This document shows positions 32,622 through 32,849 of a stretch of DNA of 32,849 nucleotides, one piece after another (position 1 is the first letter of the stretch; every line of letters begins with the position of its first letter). This stretch comes from Chloroflexota bacterium (GTDB lineage: Bacteria > Chloroflexota > Chloroflexia > Thermomicrobiales > JADLAZ01). The notes beneath the pieces were generated by a model. The model was not told the origin of the DNA. It made no database searches and saw only the letters and a program-made list of their open reading frames with translations. The position numbers and the translations under genes were made by a program. The DNA is taken from positions 1-32,849 of the forward strand of contig JADLAZ010000263.1 in assembly GCA_020849725.1 (NCBI GenBank), given 5' to 3'.

Positions 32622-32849
32622 ACGCTGGTCTACCTGCACACCGACCACCTGGGCAGTGTCAGTGCCGCTACCAGCAGCAGTGGGGCGGTGGTCAACGTCC
32701 AGACCTACACGCCGTGGGGCGGGGTGCGCACGGGCGACATCCCGCAGACGACGCGGGACTTCACCGGCCAGCGGCGGGATGGGACGGGGCTGTTGTTCTA
32801 CCAGGCGCGGTCCTATGACCCCGGGCTGGGCCTGTTCCTCAGTCCGGAC
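32622..32849 (+). pseudogene. RHS repeat core fragment, 5' truncated and open at the window edge
   Basis: The frame from 32622 gives 76 residues of RHS-associated core: YLHTDHLGSVSAATSSSG, then TYTPWGGVRTGD, RDFTGQRRDGTGLLFYQARS and YDPGLGLFLSPD. It is preceded in frame by a TAG at 32619-32621 and has no start codon or ribosome site, so the upstream part of the RHS gene is missing. GC is high again, unlike the immunity gene before it. It may be the shortened head of a further orphan toxin cassette or the remains of a complete RHS gene. The rest is outside the window. Confidence 0.8.

Overview
The window is about 33 kb of GC-rich bacterial DNA (coding regions mostly in the upper 60s % GC by eye). 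It carries about 26 genes, a tRNA gene, a transposon remnant, several intergenic palindromes and the edge of an RHS/toxin locus. The gene set and style point to a member of Chloroflexota (green non-sulfur group, perhaps near Thermomicrobia). Supporting features are carbohydrate ABC permease/solute-binding sets without a local ATPase, a Mtr4/Ski2-type DSHCT helicase, a CxxC-x17-CxxC zinc protein, a secreted protein ending in WYFAEG repeats, and many dehydrogenases. This placement is an inference; there is no rRNA marker.

Left part (1-4117). Two sugar-type ABC permeases run leftward, and the second is cut by the window edge. They are separated from a rightward tRNA-Ala(CGC) gene by a compact divergent promoter pair whose -35 boxes form a palindrome. 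After a palindrome-rich spacer come a short-chain dehydrogenase and a convergent Gfo/Idh/MocA oxidoreductase.

Centre-left (4118-14800). A 1226-residue secreted multidomain protein is followed by ribonuclease Z and a small double zinc-ribbon protein. Next is an unusual 536-residue protein that joins TrmD (tRNA m1G37 methyltransferase) to a second, Rossmann-type methyltransferase. A zinc alcohol dehydrogenase, IspH and a second short-chain dehydrogenase complete this part.

Centre (14993-19986). A family 2 glycosyltransferase stands alone. A complete ABC import set (solute-binding lipoprotein, MalF-like and MalG-like permeases) follows, but the solute-binding gene is interrupted by one in-frame TAG codon. 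A small receiver-like protein with Glu in place of the phospho-acceptor Asp lies beyond.

Centre-right (19987-29969). Here are small membrane proteins, an unrecognised two-gene unit, and a MocR/GntR-aminotransferase regulator. The regulator is divergent from two tiny genes across a spacer with repeated ATTGGA boxes. A ComF-like phosphoribosyltransferase is coupled to the large helicase. A coupled cupin/2-hydroxyacid dehydrogenase pair and an SMP-30/gluconolactonase-like protein follow; with the oxidoreductases and importers they suggest sugar or sugar-acid catabolism.

Right end (30074-32849). An IS5-type element has lost its middle but keeps its inverted repeats and an open frame. It is followed by an Ldh_2-family malate/lactate dehydrogenase. 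GC then drops sharply into what looks like an orphan polymorphic-toxin tip, a putative immunity gene and a 5'-truncated RHS core running off the window.
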